A stretch of DNA of 36,032 nt. Origin: Myxococcales bacterium (GTDB lineage: Bacteria; Myxococcota_A; Polyangia; Haliangiales; Haliangiaceae). Position 1 is the first letter of the stretch. The number at the start of each line of letters is the position of its first letter. Position numbers and translations under genes: made by a program. Positions 1-7,604 of the stretch are shown piece after piece. The DNA lies in the NCBI GenBank assembly GCA_028287135.1, contig JAQBQE010000055.1, forward strand, positions 1 through 36,032, in the 5' to 3' direction. The notes under the pieces were generated by a model. The model saw only the letters and a program-made list of their open reading frames with translations. It searched no databases and was not told where the DNA came from.

Positions 1-179
1 ACAGCGAGCACGAGCTGATCGCATCGCTCGCGTGTGATGCGCAGACCTCGGGCGGGCTGTTGCTGTGCCTTCCCGCGGATCGCGCGGAGGCGTGTGTCGA
101 CGAGCTTCGCGCGCTCGGTCTCCCGGCGGCGCAGATCGGCGAGCTCCGCGACGGTGGCCCGCCGATCGCGCTCGAGTAG
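1..179 (+). CDS. selD: Selenide, water dikinase (selenophosphate synthase), C-terminal end, partial
   Basis: This is the last 58 codons of an open frame that enters from the left edge (first complete codon at 3, stop TAG at 177-179). The residues D-A-Q-T-S-G-G followed by a hydrophobic strand are the C-terminal signature of the PurM-like selenophosphate synthase family, and the Ala/Leu-rich helix that follows also fits. The enzyme makes selenophosphate from selenide and ATP in the cytoplasm, for selenocysteine or selenouridine. The catalytic Cys/Sec and the ATP-binding N-terminus lie outside the window. I looked for a selenocysteine tRNA just downstream (180-336) and saw none; that short gap holds nothing I recognise. 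Identity is fairly sure, the rest of the gene cannot be judged. Confidence 0.85.
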   Translation, partial: SEHELIASLACDAQTSGGLLLCLPADRAEACVDELRALGLPAAQIGELRDGGPPIALE

Positions 180-336
180 CACCCGTCATGGTCGGCCCAC
201 CACTACTCGACCCGTTGCTGTCTCCATTCCTGGTCAGAGGCGCTCAACATCAAGCTGGCTGCCCCTAATGCCAGCCACCGTGGTCGGGTCGTGACTGTTG
301 CAGAACGTGCCGATGGCGGGTTCGCGCGGCGGCCGG

Positions 337-1680
337 TCAGCGGGGCTCGTGCCGGGCGATGATCGGCTCCCACGACAGACCGCGCTCGCGGAGCTCGGCG
401 GTGTAGATCGAATCGCGATCGAGCGTTCGCGCGAGCGCGGTGGCGATCGCGGTCGCCAGCACGAGAGGCAACACGACCGCATAGTCGCCCGAGAGCTCGA
501 ACGCGAGGATGGCGGCCATCAACGGTGCGTGGGTCGCGGCAGCGATCGCGGCCGCCATGCCGATCAGTGCATAGCCACCGGGGGGGCCCACGTCGAATCC
601 GGCGGCGAGCAGTCCCGCGCCCGCCAGATACCCGGTGCAGCCTCCGATCAGCAGGGTCGGTGTGAACACGCCGCCGGGACTGCCCGACGACACCGACGAC
701 GCGGTCGCGAGGCACTTCGCGACCACCAGCACCGCGATCAGCCGGAGCGGAAGGTCGCCATCGAGGATCTGGTTCAGCGGCTCGAATCCATTGCCGGCCA
801 CGCCGGGTACGGCAACGATGATCGCGCCGGCCCCGAGCCCGCCGAGGGCTTGTCGCCACGGCGGGCGCAGCCACGGGCGGTGGAACGCGCGCTCGCCGAC
901 CGAGACCAGGCGCGTGAAGCCGAACGCCATCAGCGCCGCGGCGAGTCCGACGCCGGCAAACGCGAACAGCTCGCCGGGGCTGGTGACCACGAAGTGGCGC
1001 ACTCCGTAGATCGGGCCCGCTCCGAGCGCGGCACGAGTCAACGTGGTTGCGATCACGGTCGCGATCAGCGTCGGGACCACCGTGTCGATCACCACGATCC
1101 CGGTCACGATCTCGAGCACGAAGGCGACGGCCGCGAGAGGCGTGTTGTACGCCGCCGCAAAGCCCGCTGCGGTTCCTGCGGCGATCAGCACGCGCCGGTC
1201 GCGCTCGCCGATCCGCAGCCAGCTGCCGATCGACTGTCCCGCGGTCCCACCGAACTGGATCAAGGGACCCTCGCGCCCGAGCGAACCGCCACACACGATC
1301 GCGCACCACGATGCCGCCGACTTGATCAGCGTCACCGTCAACGAGAGCTGCGTGCGACCGAGCGCCACCGCTTCCATGACATCGCTGACCCCACCGCCCC
1401 CGCGGCGCGCCACGGCGAGTCCGAGCAGCCCGGCAGCGAGCCCACCCACCATGGGAAGCGAGAGCCGCCACCACCAGGTGGCCTCGGTCATCGCCGTGAC
1501 GATGTTCGTGGTACCGGCGATCGCGGCGAGGGTCAGGCTCAACGTGGAACGAAACGCGATCGCGAACCCCGCGGCAGCGATCGCGACGAGCACGAGGGCG
1601 GCCACGAAGCGAGCCGCCGACCGCGGCGGGAGGTCGCCGGCGATCCCGTCGCTGTCACTCACCCGGGAACCATAGTCCAT
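337..1680 (-). CDS. ClC-family voltage-gated chloride channel, channel-like variant
   Basis: A 447-residue integral membrane protein of the ClC family with about ten or more hydrophobic segments. Visible signatures are GSLGREGP (with the gating glutamate), GSPGGVFTP (the second filter loop) and a late S-I-Y-T carrying the conserved anion-binding tyrosine. The first filter loop, usually GSGIP, reads G-G-G-V-S here. In the segment after AAYNTPL the helix reads FVLEIV: the residue aligned with the internal proton glutamate of E. coli ClC-ec1 (E203) is Ile. In the family this change goes with loss of proton coupling, so I infer a passive channel. An upstream frame to 1773 exists, but ATG at 1680 is preceded by GAGGA with good spacing (1684-1688). 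No CBS pair is present at the C-terminus. Confidence 0.92.
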   Translation of the reverse strand: MDYGSRVSDSDGIAGDLPPRSAARFVAALVLVAIAAAGFAIAFRSTLSLTLAAIAGTTNIVTAMTEATWWWRLSLPMVGGLAAGLLGLAVARRGGGGVSDVMEAVALGRTQLSLTVTLIKSAASWCAIVCGGSLGREGPLIQFGGTAGQSIGSWLRIGERDRRVLIAAGTAAGFAAAYNTPLAAVAFVLEIVTGIVVIDTVVPTLIATVIATTLTRAALGAGPIYGVRHFVVTSPGELFAFAGVGLAAALMAFGFTRLVSVGERAFHRPWLRPPWRQALGGLGAGAIIVAVPGVAGNGFEPLNQILDGDLPLRLIAVLVVAKCLATASSVSSGSPGGVFTPTLLIGGCTGYLAGAGLLAAGFDVGPPGGYALIGMAAAIAAATHAPLMAAILAFELSGDYAVVLPLVLATAIATALARTLDRDSIYTAELRERGLSWEPIIARHEPR

Positions 1681-1835
1681 GATTCCTCGCGCGAAGGATC
1701 GCCGTGCGTGAGGTGCATAACTCGCTGAGGCGGAGGCGCAGATCCTCGTCCAGACGGCCACACGAGATGACATCGATCTCGTCCTCGAGATATCGGTCGA
1801 GGGCGTTTGATCATCGAGTCGTTCAGCTTGATCAT
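1655..1835 (-). pseudogene. Small ORF (about 59 codons) broken by one frameshift, upstream of the ClC gene
   Basis: Read leftward, ATG at 1835 opens a frame starting MIKLNDSMI. If one A is removed from the AAA run near 1806-1808 it continues as a balanced acidic/basic helical sequence (ALDRYLEDEIDVI, then LRLRLSEL and the end NHGLWFPGE) to TGA at 1655-1657. The amino-acid composition looks like a real protein, unlike the Arg/Pro/Ala-rich shadow frames nearby. As it stands the frame is interrupted. Its 3' end would overlap the ClC start by 26 nt, a normal arrangement for coupled genes. I do not recognise a family. It may be a decayed short gene, or a base-calling error may hide an intact one. 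Confidence 0.35.
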
Positions 1836-1895
1836 GCCGCTCGGCTCGTAAAACGGCCTAACGTGCTCGCTGCGTTCGTGTAGTAGTTTGCGCAC

Positions 1896-2819
1896 GTGGA
1901 AACCGGGATGCAGAGGCTGCGCGGCGTCTTCGGAGCGGTCGCCGGCATCGAGCTCGAGGTCACCGTCACCGAATCACCGTGGGGCAAGGACGGAGCCCTC
2001 CGTTCACTCCCCCTCCGCGTTGTGCGCTTCGACGAGCACGTGGCGGGCAGCGCGTATGTCACCGTCGGCCTCACTGCGCCTGGATCATTTCAGAAGAACG
2101 TCGGTGGAGCACCGTACGAGATCGCGCTCTGCCTGCCGGCCCCCACCGCGTGGGCGCCTCGCATGCTCGCGCAACTCGCGCAGCTGTCCGTCGGATACGA
2201 GCTCACGCACATCAGTGACTGGACCTGGACGAACCTGACGAAGTGTTCCGACTCGATGGGTACGTCGATCTCGATCCCGCGCGCGCTGCGCGAGCCGTAC
2301 GACGGGCTCGGCTTTGTTGCGTATCGCGCCCCCGGCGCGCCGGCCGAGGCCCCGCGCGTTCGGCTCGCCGTGGGCGTCGAGGCGCATGAGCGTGGGCTGA
2401 CGGAGGCAAGGTTCGTGGGCGCCCTCAAGCGCTACGGCTTCTGGCCGGTGACACCGGCGACACGTGACAACGTTGTCGATCTCGCCGGGCGCTACGTCCC
2501 GCGGCGCGCGGCGAAGCAGAAGGTGAAGCAGGAGCCAGAGACGGACGAGGCGCGCGCGCTTGTAGAGTGGCTCGTGGAGATGGGTGAGCTCGTCGTGGCG
2601 GACGGTGCGATCGATCGCGTCGCCGACCGCCTCCGAACGCGCTACGGCAACCTCGTTCGCCGCTACGCGGAGGACTACGTTGCGGAGGCGGCGGGCATCA
2701 TCCTCGCCACACTCGAGCGCGATCCGGATGTCGAGGAGGTCTTGGTCGGGGAGCCCGCGCGGCGCGAGCTCGAGAATCGGCTCGCGAAGGGAATCAAGCG
2801 TGCGAACCGGGGGCGCTGA
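1896..2819 (+). CDS. SUFU (suppressor of fused)-like domain protein
   Basis: A 307-residue soluble protein with no signal peptide. Residues about 25-155 follow the layout of bacterial SUFU-like domains: a short strand ending in YVTVGL, a loop, then the strand YEIALCLP, a W and the helix MLAQLAQLSVGYEL. Bacterial SUFU proteins are often found as immunity or partner proteins in polymorphic-toxin settings, but no toxin is visible next to it. The C-terminal third (from about residue 205) is charged and mostly helical and I do not recognise it. Start is GTG at 1896; ATG at 1908 (MQRLRG) is an alternative. It ends 4 bp before a convergent glycosyltransferase-like gene. Family call is by pattern only and moderately sure. 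Confidence 0.6.
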   Translation: METGMQRLRGVFGAVAGIELEVTVTESPWGKDGALRSLPLRVVRFDEHVAGSAYVTVGLTAPGSFQKNVGGAPYEIALCLPAPTAWAPRMLAQLAQLSVGYELTHISDWTWTNLTKCSDSMGTSISIPRALREPYDGLGFVAYRAPGAPAEAPRVRLAVGVEAHERGLTEARFVGALKRYGFWPVTPATRDNVVDLAGRYVPRRAAKQKVKQEPETDEARALVEWLVEMGELVVADGAIDRVADRLRTRYGNLVRRYAEDYVAEAAGIILATLERDPDVEEVLVGEPARRELENRLAKGIKRANRGR

Positions 2820-2823
2820 CGTA

Positions 2824-3642
2824 TCAGCGCTTGGACTCCGGCGAGCCGAGCGTCCCGCCGTTGCGGATCCGACGGTTGATCTCACCGCTCAGCGCATCCC
2901 AGTGAGCGGCGCGCACGTCCTCGGCGGGCCTACCATTGAATTGAAACCCGAGCACGCGCGTGTTGAGGCCAACGAAGTGCGCGCCCGCGTTGCCGAGGTG
3001 CTCGAGATGCGGCGGAAACGGCGAGCAGATCGTCACCTCATCGAGCTCGATCACCCCTACCTTCCCCGACGCGAGCACGACGGCGCATTGTAGTCCTTGC
3101 TCGTCAAGCTCGCTGACGAGGAGACCCGAGTGCGCGCGGAGGATCTCCTCGAAAGCCTTCTCGAGCGCAAACCCCGGCGGCACTCCACGGATGCCGCTGT
3201 TCAACGGGCGCTCGCCACAGAGTGGTGCGAATTTGCCAAACGATGCGCGAACGTCGGCGGCGAGGACAAAATCAGTTTTGCCGTCGAGCCACTCGCGAAT
3301 TGCGCGCGGCACGTCCCAGAGGATGACATCGTTGTCGAGCGACAACTCGTGATCATCCGGGAACGCGTGCAACGGCAACAGCTTCCAGGCAACCCCCTCT
3401 GCCATCCTCGGATCGAGAGCGCGGGATAGGCACTCCGGGACGACGCGCGGCGCCTCCAGCCACTCCACTTCCTCGGGCACGTCGCCGGTACGCCTGCGAG
3501 CCTCGTCCACATCGATGCTGTTGACGTAGACGCGATACCGCGCGCCTGCGCCGAACAGTCGCCGGGCGCCGGTGATCGAGGCCTGCAGAGCTGCGAACCC
3601 GCGCGTGCGTACGTCGCCGATCGTCCATCGAAGAGCAAGCAT
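2824..3642 (-). CDS. Glycosyltransferase-like protein (nucleotide-diphospho-sugar transferase fold)
   Basis: A 272-residue cytosolic protein. After the strand LSLDNDVILWD comes D-x-D (DND), the metal/nucleotide-sugar motif of GT-A enzymes, preceded by VAWKLLPLHAF, an arrangement seen in family-8-like and hypothetical glycosyltransferases. A later LNSGIRGVP also fits, as the acceptor-side N-S-G turn of that fold. The start at 3642 is fixed by a near-perfect ribosome-binding site (AAGGAGG, 6 nt upstream); the longer frame to 3702 lacks one. It is the third leftward gene after a GT4/acyltransferase fusion and a GNAT gene, with a 74-bp gap, so a role in making a surface glycan is inferred. Donor and acceptor are unknown. 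Confidence 0.6.
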   Translation of the reverse strand: MLALRWTIGDVRTRGFAALQASITGARRLFGAGARYRVYVNSIDVDEARRRTGDVPEEVEWLEAPRVVPECLSRALDPRMAEGVAWKLLPLHAFPDDHELSLDNDVILWDVPRAIREWLDGKTDFVLAADVRASFGKFAPLCGERPLNSGIRGVPPGFALEKAFEEILRAHSGLLVSELDEQGLQCAVVLASGKVGVIELDEVTICSPFPPHLEHLGNAGAHFVGLNTRVLGFQFNGRPAEDVRAAHWDALSGEINRRIRNGGTLGSPESKR

Positions 3643-3716
3643 GTGTTCCTCCTTGCGCGACACAGTCTGCACACCGTGCGCCACCACAGCCGCGCAACGC
3701 ACGCCGGCACGATCGA

Positions 3717-4127
3717 CTAAAGCGATTTACGCATGCGGATAAAGCCGTCACGGCGAACCTCGCGATACCCGAGTCGCGCGTAGAGCTCGACAGCACGAAC
3801 GTTGTCGGCGTCGACATCGAGCTCGGCGTACGCACACGCGTGAGACGCGCCGATACGTTCTGCTTCTGCGAGTAGGTGCGTCGCGAGCCCGTGGGTTCGG
3901 TGCACTGGTCGGACGCGGACCGCCCACACATATGCAACCTTTGGATATCGAGCGAGATCGATCCAGAGCTGTCCGACGATCGAGCCGTCTTCTTCGGCGA
4001 CGAGCATGATCATCGTGCCTGTGGCCGCATGAGCGAACGTGTCGCGGATGATGTCGCGATCATGCGTGAACGCGCCGTCCCACTCGAGCGCGTCGAGGTC
4101 GTCACGGCGGCAGTGCCGAATCAGCAT
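3717..4127 (-). CDS. GNAT-family N-acetyltransferase
   Basis: A 136-residue single-domain GNAT protein. The core strands are easy to follow: IMLVAEEDGSIVGQLWIDL, then VYAWAVRVRP-like motif V (here YVWAVRVRPVHRTHGLATHLL) with the acetyl-CoA loop R-x-H-G-L-A, and the closing YAELDVDADNVRAVELYARLGYREV typical of the family. It should transfer an acetyl group from acetyl-CoA to an amine; the substrate is unknown. Its ATG (4125-4127) overlaps the TGA of the upstream GT4 fusion gene (4121-4123) in ATGCTGA, which indicates translational coupling. Family is sure, role in glycan decoration is inferred from position. Confidence 0.88.
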   Translation of the reverse strand: MLIRHCRRDDLDALEWDGAFTHDRDIIRDTFAHAATGTMIMLVAEEDGSIVGQLWIDLARYPKVAYVWAVRVRPVHRTHGLATHLLAEAERIGASHACAYAELDVDADNVRAVELYARLGYREVRRDGFIRMRKSL

Positions 4128-6157
4128 CGCGGCACAGTTCCCGCTGCCGCGCGAGCCTGGGGGACGATGACGCGACGATGGAGCCGGACTCGGTCGCTCG
4201 CGCCGAAGCGATACTTGTACGGTTCGCCACCTCGCAGAAAGTCGAACCAGGCGAGCTTTTGCTCGACGGCCCCTTCGATGAGGGCGGCAATCGCGAGCGT
4301 TCCAGGACTGCACCGCTCGAACGCGGGCGCGAAGCCTCCGAGATAGTAGCGCAGGCAATCGCGGTCCCTCAGCGCGACCGCAACGGATGCGAGTGTTCCA
4401 CCCAGCCGAATCCCGGCCGCCATCACGAGTTGCTGGCTAGCGAGCCCGGCCAGGGCGTCGCGCAGAAAGCCGAGACGCGCAGCATCGATGATGCCCGGTT
4501 GATCGCGCATCGCCCACCGTGCCGCGTGTAGACGCGCGAGTGATTCGACTGCTTCGATCGGGTCGAGGAGGATCGTCTCGAACCCATATTCCCTGCAAGC
4601 ACGCCGCCGTTGGTAGTCGATCTCGCGCCGAATTCCGTCAGGCATCGGAGTGGCGAGCGAGATTGCGGGACAAGGCTCCTGCGGTTCGGCACGTTCGGTG
4701 CCAGGCACGGCGATGCTGCGCAGCGGCGACAGGTCTGGAAGCTCGCTGAATTCGTAGCGATCGCACTCGAGACCTGCGAGGGCGCGCCCGATCTCGGGCA
4801 ATAGCTCGTGCGCATCGTCAGCGAGAATGACGTCCTGGTAGTCGGAGACTCCCGCGCCGATCAGCGACAGTACGCTTTCGTCATGGTCACGCCAGCGAAA
4901 CACAGGCAGTAACGCATCGAGCGATGTACCGCGCCACACCGCGATCGCACGGACATCTCCGTCGAGCAGCGTCCGACACCACGCAAGTGCCCACGCAGGC
5001 CGTTGGAACACCGTAGCGGTCTCGGCACGCTCCCACAGGGTGGTCCAGCGCTCGCTGATTGCGTGTAATCCCGCTGCATCGAGAACCTGTACGTTGATTC
5101 GTCGACGAGGCTTCCACGCGTTCCCGGCGAGGCGCGCATATCGATCGAGATACTGCGCGCACATGCGTCGATGTGAATACCGGCGCTCGGCGGCATCGCG
5201 ACAGCGCCGGCGTTCCAGGCGCGCGACTGCGTGGAGTGCAGCCGGGAGCTCCGTGCGATCCGTTACGAGGATCCCCGTACGGCCATGCTCGACCACGTCG
5301 CACAATGCGCCTCGCGCGAACGCAACGACCGGCGTACCGCAAGCGAGCGCCTCCATGGCGACGAGCGAGCTCGTCTCTGCAACAGAGCTCGGCACGACGA
5401 TGCAAGCCGCGCGCGCGATGAGGCGCGTCTTCTCCATTCCGCTAACGCAGCCAACAAACCGATGCGGCGGGCGGAGTCTGGGCTCGACCTCCTCGTTGAA
5501 ATACCGCTCGTGCTCCGGGAATCCAAAGACTTTGCCGGCGATGACGATCGGCACGCCGGCTTCTGCACCGGCATCGAGAGCGACGTGCTGCCCCTTCTCT
5601 GGGCATATGCGTCCGAGCACGAGCGCGTAGTCGTCATGCACGGGAGCTGGACACATCTGCTCGAGGTCGACGCCATTCTCGATGACATCAAGAACCGGCG
5701 TTATTGCCGTACGTGCCATGCCCGCCTGAGCGTTGGAGACGCAATGAAGAAACGTATTCGAGCGTGTGGGCGCGAGCGCGTGCTGCGGATACCAATCAAG
5801 GGGCATGTGGAGTGTGACGAGCACGGGCGTGCCAGCTCGTGGCAGGTACGCGTGGAAGTCGATCCCGTGCAGATGGACCACATCAACGTGCTCGCGAGAC
5901 AGGGTCGCATCGAGGGCGCTACGGCAGGCATCGTGCGCCGCCGCCCACGCATCCTTCGTGATTGCACACGGAGGAGAGGGGAGCTCGACGAGATCACCGC
6001 ATACGCGCGAGCCAGCAGCCGCGATGACGATGGACCGGTGACCGGCCGCGACGAGCGCCGCGTCGAGCATCGAAACTACCTGCTCGACACCTCCAACTGA
6101 TTCAGGCGCGACGGGCGATAACGGAAAAGCCACATTCACGATCGTCAGAGGACTCAT
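4121..6157 (-). CDS. Fusion of a GT4 glycosyltransferase and a CelD/BcsL-type (FemAB-like) acyltransferase
   Basis: A 678-residue protein with two enzyme halves. Residues 1-345 form a GT-B glycosyltransferase of family 4: GGVEQVV near residue 22 (donor-side glycine loop), the linker strand LVLGRICPEKGQ around 180-190, and the E-x7-E motif ETSSLVAME at 261-269 followed by ACGTPVVA. Residues about 355-670 form a CelD/BcsL-like acetyltransferase (Acetyltransf_6 type), with the hallmark FDFLRGGEPYKYRFGA at 638-653. Such acyltransferases modify exopolysaccharides or related products. Having both activities on one chain suggests that sugar addition and acylation act on the same cytoplasmic intermediate. 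ATG at 6157 has only a weak ribosome-binding site. The gene heads a three-gene leftward cluster. Families are confident, substrate unknown. Confidence 0.85.
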   Translation of the reverse strand: MSPLTIVNVAFPLSPVAPESVGGVEQVVSMLDAALVAAGHRSIVIAAAGSRVCGDLVELPSPPCAITKDAWAAAHDACRSALDATLSREHVDVVHLHGIDFHAYLPRAGTPVLVTLHMPLDWYPQHALAPTRSNTFLHCVSNAQAGMARTAITPVLDVIENGVDLEQMCPAPVHDDYALVLGRICPEKGQHVALDAGAEAGVPIVIAGKVFGFPEHERYFNEEVEPRLRPPHRFVGCVSGMEKTRLIARAACIVVPSSVAETSSLVAMEALACGTPVVAFARGALCDVVEHGRTGILVTDRTELPAALHAVARLERRRCRDAAERRYSHRRMCAQYLDRYARLAGNAWKPRRRINVQVLDAAGLHAISERWTTLWERAETATVFQRPAWALAWCRTLLDGDVRAIAVWRGTSLDALLPVFRWRDHDESVLSLIGAGVSDYQDVILADDAHELLPEIGRALAGLECDRYEFSELPDLSPLRSIAVPGTERAEPQEPCPAISLATPMPDGIRREIDYQRRRACREYGFETILLDPIEAVESLARLHAARWAMRDQPGIIDAARLGFLRDALAGLASQQLVMAAGIRLGGTLASVAVALRDRDCLRYYLGGFAPAFERCSPGTLAIAALIEGAVEQKLAWFDFLRGGEPYKYRFGASDRVRLHRRVIVPQARAAAGTVPRC

Positions 6158-6214
6158 GTGGCGTCATGCGCTGCAACGCATAGGCCGTCTGTACCCGCCA
6201 CTCGTCCCACGACA

Positions 6215-6813
6215 TCATGCCGACGGACTCTCTGTGATCACGTGAGTCACGGATCGCCGCGAGCTCGCAGAAAACACCAGACCAAGGACGCCGCGCTTTG
6301 CAGGGTTGTACCTGAGGGGGCCGCCGTACATTTCGTGCTCCATGGCGTCGAGCATCGCGTCGACCGAGCGCCCGGCGAACACAGCGTCCGCCACGGCCAA
6401 GAACGTCGCGCGATCGAGAAACCATCCAGCTGCCGCCGCCTTGCTCACCCGCCGTGTGCTCGATGCGCAGGTCGAGGGAGACGTCATCCAGTACACGAAG
6501 CGGCCCATGCCCGAAGGGTACCGCGTGACCGAGGATGTGTGACGAAGGCACACCCGCCGGTGATGGCACCGCCGGCGAGCGCGCGCTCGAGCATGGCGCG
6601 GCCGGCGGCGCTGCCGTGGGCGAGATAGACCTCGTCGATGAACGCTTCGCAGTCCGGATCGGCGTCGTAGTACATCGCCGCGAGCATGCGGACGACGTCA
6701 TCGGGCGGCGCCGGATCGAAGCCGAGGATGCGCTTCGCGATCGCGCGGTGGTCCCAGTAACGAAACTCGGTGGGGACAGCCTCGTTCCGGGCGGCAGCGG
6801 CGGCGACGGACAT
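6215..6813 (-). pseudogene. Broken hypothetical gene, two frameshifts
   Basis: Three leftward frames carry protein-like sequence that joins end to end. From ATG 6813: TEFRYWDHRAIAKRILGFD ... DPDCEAFIDEVYLAHG ... MLERALAGGAITGG, to about 6535. Then a second frame: HILGHAVPFGHGPLRVLDD ... LRIEHTAGEQ, to about 6435. Then a third: GWFLDRATFLAVADAVF ... MEHEMYGGPLRYNPAKRG, stopping at 6215. Two shifts therefore interrupt it, near 6535 and in the GGC/GGA-rich run near 6430-6450. The first part faintly resembles the start of DUF2236/MpaB-type oxygenases, in which case the first shift could be a fusion point and not a single indel; the last part I do not recognise. A second, more damaged copy of the last part lies at 8485-8766. 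Sequencing error is an alternative explanation. Confidence 0.5.
6243..6427. repeat. Direct repeat, copy 1 (about 185 bp)
   Basis: From TGAGTCACGGATCGCC to about CCATCC this stretch matches 8481-8664 base for base except for a one-base deletion in copy 2 (GCAGGG here, GCAGG there, at 6301-6305), one C/T change (GCGTCG versus GCGTTG) and a few changes at the right end. Both copies have the same orientation and lie 2.2 kb apart. It is the 3' part of a leftward coding region and has no terminal inverted repeats, so it is a duplicated gene fragment and not an insertion sequence. Confidence 0.9.
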
Positions 6814-6871
6814 GGCGTGAACCATATCGCGTGACCGCGGTCGAGGGGCTGGCAGACCGTCGCCCCGACCC

Positions 6872-7510
6872 TCAGTAGAACCCAATGCGGCGCGCGTACC
6901 GCTCGGCGCGTTCGCGGTCGTAGGCGTCTGCGTCGAACGACTCGCCGTGTAGTGAGCGGAGGATCTCGCCTGCGCTGGGCAGCTCGTCGCGGCGCATGAA
7001 CGCCGAGTGATCCCAGAACGCGGAGCGCAGGAACGCTTTCGAGCAGTGCGTGTATGCGGCATCGATATCGACCAGGATGCCGAGCCTGGGCGCTTTGCCG
7101 TCGACCGCGGAAGGAGCGAGCAGGGAAGCATCGGTTGTGAGCGTTGCGCGACCACGGATGCGCAGCGTGTCTCCGACGCCGGGGATCACGAACACGATGC
7201 CGACGTGCGGGTTGCGCAGGATGTTTCGCAGGGAGTCGGCGAGCCGGTTGCCAGGGCGTTCGGGGATCAGCACCGTGCGATCGTCGAGGATACGAACGAA
7301 GCCTGCGGGATCTCCGCGCGGGCTGACGTCACAGTTGCCGGCTTCATCAGAGGTTGCGAGGCACAGGAACGGCGAGCGCTCGATGAACGGTCGCATCGGC
7401 AGCGTGATCCGATCCGTGATCTTGGCGCAGGTGAGCGGAGTCGGTTCTCCGATCAGGCTACGCAGCGCCGTCTCGTCGTCGATCGTCGCGGTCGTCATCC
7501 GATGGACCAT
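6872..7510 (-). CDS. FMN-dependent PPOX-type flavoprotein (MSMEG_1061-like pyridoxamine 5'-phosphate oxidase family)
   Basis: A 212-residue cytosolic protein of the split-barrel flavoprotein superfamily. The block SPRGDPAGFVRILDDRT (about 63-79), then LIPERPGNRLADSLRNILRN and VGDTLRIRGRATL, followed by Y-T-H-C-S-K-A-F-L-R-S, is the recognisable layout of the MSMEG_1061-like subgroup, where these segments bind FMN and form the dimer. Members are thought to act as small-molecule reductases or oxidases; the substrate here is unknown. Start is ATG 7510 or, equally possible, ATG 7498 (MTTATIDD); neither has a strong ribosome-binding site. It is the only intact gene in the scar zone 6.2-8.9 kb and sits between the two repeat copies, so recombination between them would remove it. 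Confidence 0.85.
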   Translation of the reverse strand: MVHRMTTATIDDETALRSLIGEPTPLTCAKITDRITLPMRPFIERSPFLCLATSDEAGNCDVSPRGDPAGFVRILDDRTVLIPERPGNRLADSLRNILRNPHVGIVFVIPGVGDTLRIRGRATLTTDASLLAPSAVDGKAPRLGILVDIDAAYTHCSKAFLRSAFWDHSAFMRRDELPSAGEILRSLHGESFDADAYDRERAERYARRIGFY

Positions 7511-7604
7511 GGACGCAGTATGTCAGTTCTGACCGTTGGCACTCTCGATTCCATCGGCGTGCGCGAAGTTTGCCGGCCCTTGCGTGACGGGTCCACTCGC
7601 CAGA

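Noticed and set aside
180..336. A selenocysteine tRNA or selenoprotein signal near selD
   Set aside because: No cloverleaf-like stems or long acceptor arm could be found in this short gap.
298..1728. Long plus-strand frame opposite the ClC gene
   Set aside because: Arg/Glu/His-rich translation; ClC filter motifs are on the minus strand.
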